Part shown: positions 5,864-6,315 of the stretch, one piece after another | Position numbering within the stretch: position 1 is the stretch's first letter | How the letters are laid out: each line of letters starts with the position of its first letter | Source: an uncultured Prevotella sp. | Lineage (GTDB): Bacteria > Bacteroidota > Bacteroidia > Bacteroidales > Bacteroidaceae | Assembly: GCA_900542795.1 (NCBI GenBank) | Contig: UQPD01000141.1 | Span: 1-6,315, forward strand | Direction: 5' to 3' | Length of the DNA stretch: 6,315 bases | Translations under genes and position numbers: made by a program | The notes under the pieces: generated by a model | What the model saw: the letters and a program-made list of their open reading frames with translations, nothing else | Database searches by the model: none | What the model was told of the DNA's origin: nothing

Positions 5864-6033
5864 ATGCTTTTATGTCAATAATAGCTTCTGCGGCCATATG
5901 AAGCTAACTAAAGGGGCTTACTTTTTGAAATAAAGAGCATGAAGTTCTATTTATAAAGGGTTTAAGACAGGAAAGTAGCGTCTTGGCGTTTAATCGGACA
6001 GCAATGTAAACTTTAGAATAAGGATTAAGACAC

Positions 6034-6280
6034 ATGAAATCAATTTTAGAATACATACAAGAAAAGTTAAATATAATAGAGCCGTCAATACCAATCGTTG
6101 AGATGGCTACTATTGATAAAACGGTTAAAGTATCCAAAAACACATATCGTATTGCATTACATGGTCCAGCAGTTGGTGATAGACCATGTCCCCATTTTCA
6201 TATTTATCTCGCTAATGATGTATATCCTTATAAAAGATTTAATATTGAAATAAGTCTAATTGATTTGCTTTGTTATGATG
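6034..6280 (+). CDS. Unrecognised protein with CPHFHIY motif, 3'-truncated
   Basis: The ATG at 6034 is preceded by AAGGA at 6020-6024, a good ribosome-binding site 9 nt upstream. The frame then stays open for 82 codons to the end of genuine sequence at 6280, where adapter begins. The N-terminus (MKSILEYIQEKLNI) looks helical. It is followed by a beta-rich-looking part with the motif CPHFHIY at 52-58 and a C-terminal segment rich in Ile, Leu and aromatic residues (RFNIEISLIDLLCYD). I do not recognise the family. The PHFH string loosely recalls the His-containing motif of DUF4160-type small proteins, but the surroundings do not clearly match. Codon use is more AT-rich than in gap or the transposase, consistent with an accessory gene. 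The bases after 6280 would add VSYTHLTLPTI, which is adapter translation and must be excluded. Confidence 0.7.
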
Positions 6281-6315
6281 CTGTCTCTTATACACATCTG
6301 ACGCTGCCGACGATC
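6281..6315. other. Nextera adapter contamination (not genomic)
   Basis: Bases 6281-6299 are CTGTCTCTTATACACATCT, the reverse complement of the 19-bp Tn5 mosaic end used in Nextera libraries. Bases 6300-6313 are GACGCTGCCGACGA, the reverse complement of the Nextera Read 1 adapter tail. The last two bases (TC) probably begin an index. This is read-through adapter left at the contig end. The genomic sequence stops at 6280. Confidence 0.97.

Larger units (their letters stand above)
5730..6033. other. Gene-free stretch: IS right end and its flank
   Basis: The first part (to about 5863) is the non-coding right end of the insertion sequence, including a possible transposase promoter. The part outside the element (5864-6033) has no credible gene. 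It holds one perfect 7-bp inverted repeat (TAGCTTC at 5882-5888, GAAGCTA at 5900-5906; loop of 11) without a T-run, and the ribosome-binding site of the next gene (AAGGA, 6020-6024). Confidence 0.6.

Noticed and set aside
5904..6143. A 79-codon minus-strand frame
   Set aside because: It overlaps the start and ribosome-binding site of the better supported plus-strand gene at 6034, has no ribosome-binding site of note and no recognisable features.
6281..6315. Continuation of the last gene to the end of the window
   Set aside because: The bases are Nextera adapter, so the encoded VSYTHLTLPTI is not part of any natural protein.

Overview
The window looks like a chromosomal contig end from a member of the Bacteroidota, most likely Prevotellaceae-like. 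This rests on AT-rich intergenic DNA, weak or absent Shine-Dalgarno sequences, promoter boxes of the Bacteroidota type (TAnnTTTG), the gap/mscL neighbourhood, and the protein character of the genes. The genus is an inference from pattern memory, not from a search.

Layout, left to right. Positions 1-344 are gene-free and repeat-rich: two GGGGTGAGG palindrome-containing repeats, a CG/TA alternating tract, a 31-bp direct duplication, and a 7-bp tandem array that runs into the 3' end of the first gene. Three minus-strand housekeeping genes follow: a YegS/DgkB-type lipid kinase (345-1289), miaA (tRNA dimethylallyltransferase, best start at 2252) and gap (glyceraldehyde-3-phosphate dehydrogenase, 2340-3350). 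A strong intrinsic terminator lies between gap and miaA and ends only about 10 nt before the miaA start. gap is divergent from mscL (3534-3959, plus strand), and the two -7 boxes sit 12 bp apart in the shared intergenic region. miaA and the lipid kinase are 51 bp apart and could be co-transcribed.

Positions of about 3994-5863 hold an IS1182-like insertion sequence with imperfect terminal inverted repeats. Its transposase reads as one frame of 515 codons (5729 down to 4182) with a complete DDE triad, but two in-frame TGA codons replace probable Trp residues 35 and 84, so it is most simply a recently inactivated pseudogene. To its right lie about 170 bp without a gene and the start of an unrecognised small gene (from 6034) carrying a CPHFHIY motif.

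The last 35 bases are not genomic. From 6281 the sequence is the Nextera mosaic end plus Read 1 adapter. The genuine sequence therefore ends at 6280, and the apparent C-terminus VSYTHLTLPTI of the last reading frame is an artefact. I find no convincing new multi-gene system here. The points most worth a second look are the adapter artefact, the paired Trp-to-TGA changes, the left-end repeats and the gap/mscL and gap/miaA regulatory arrangements.
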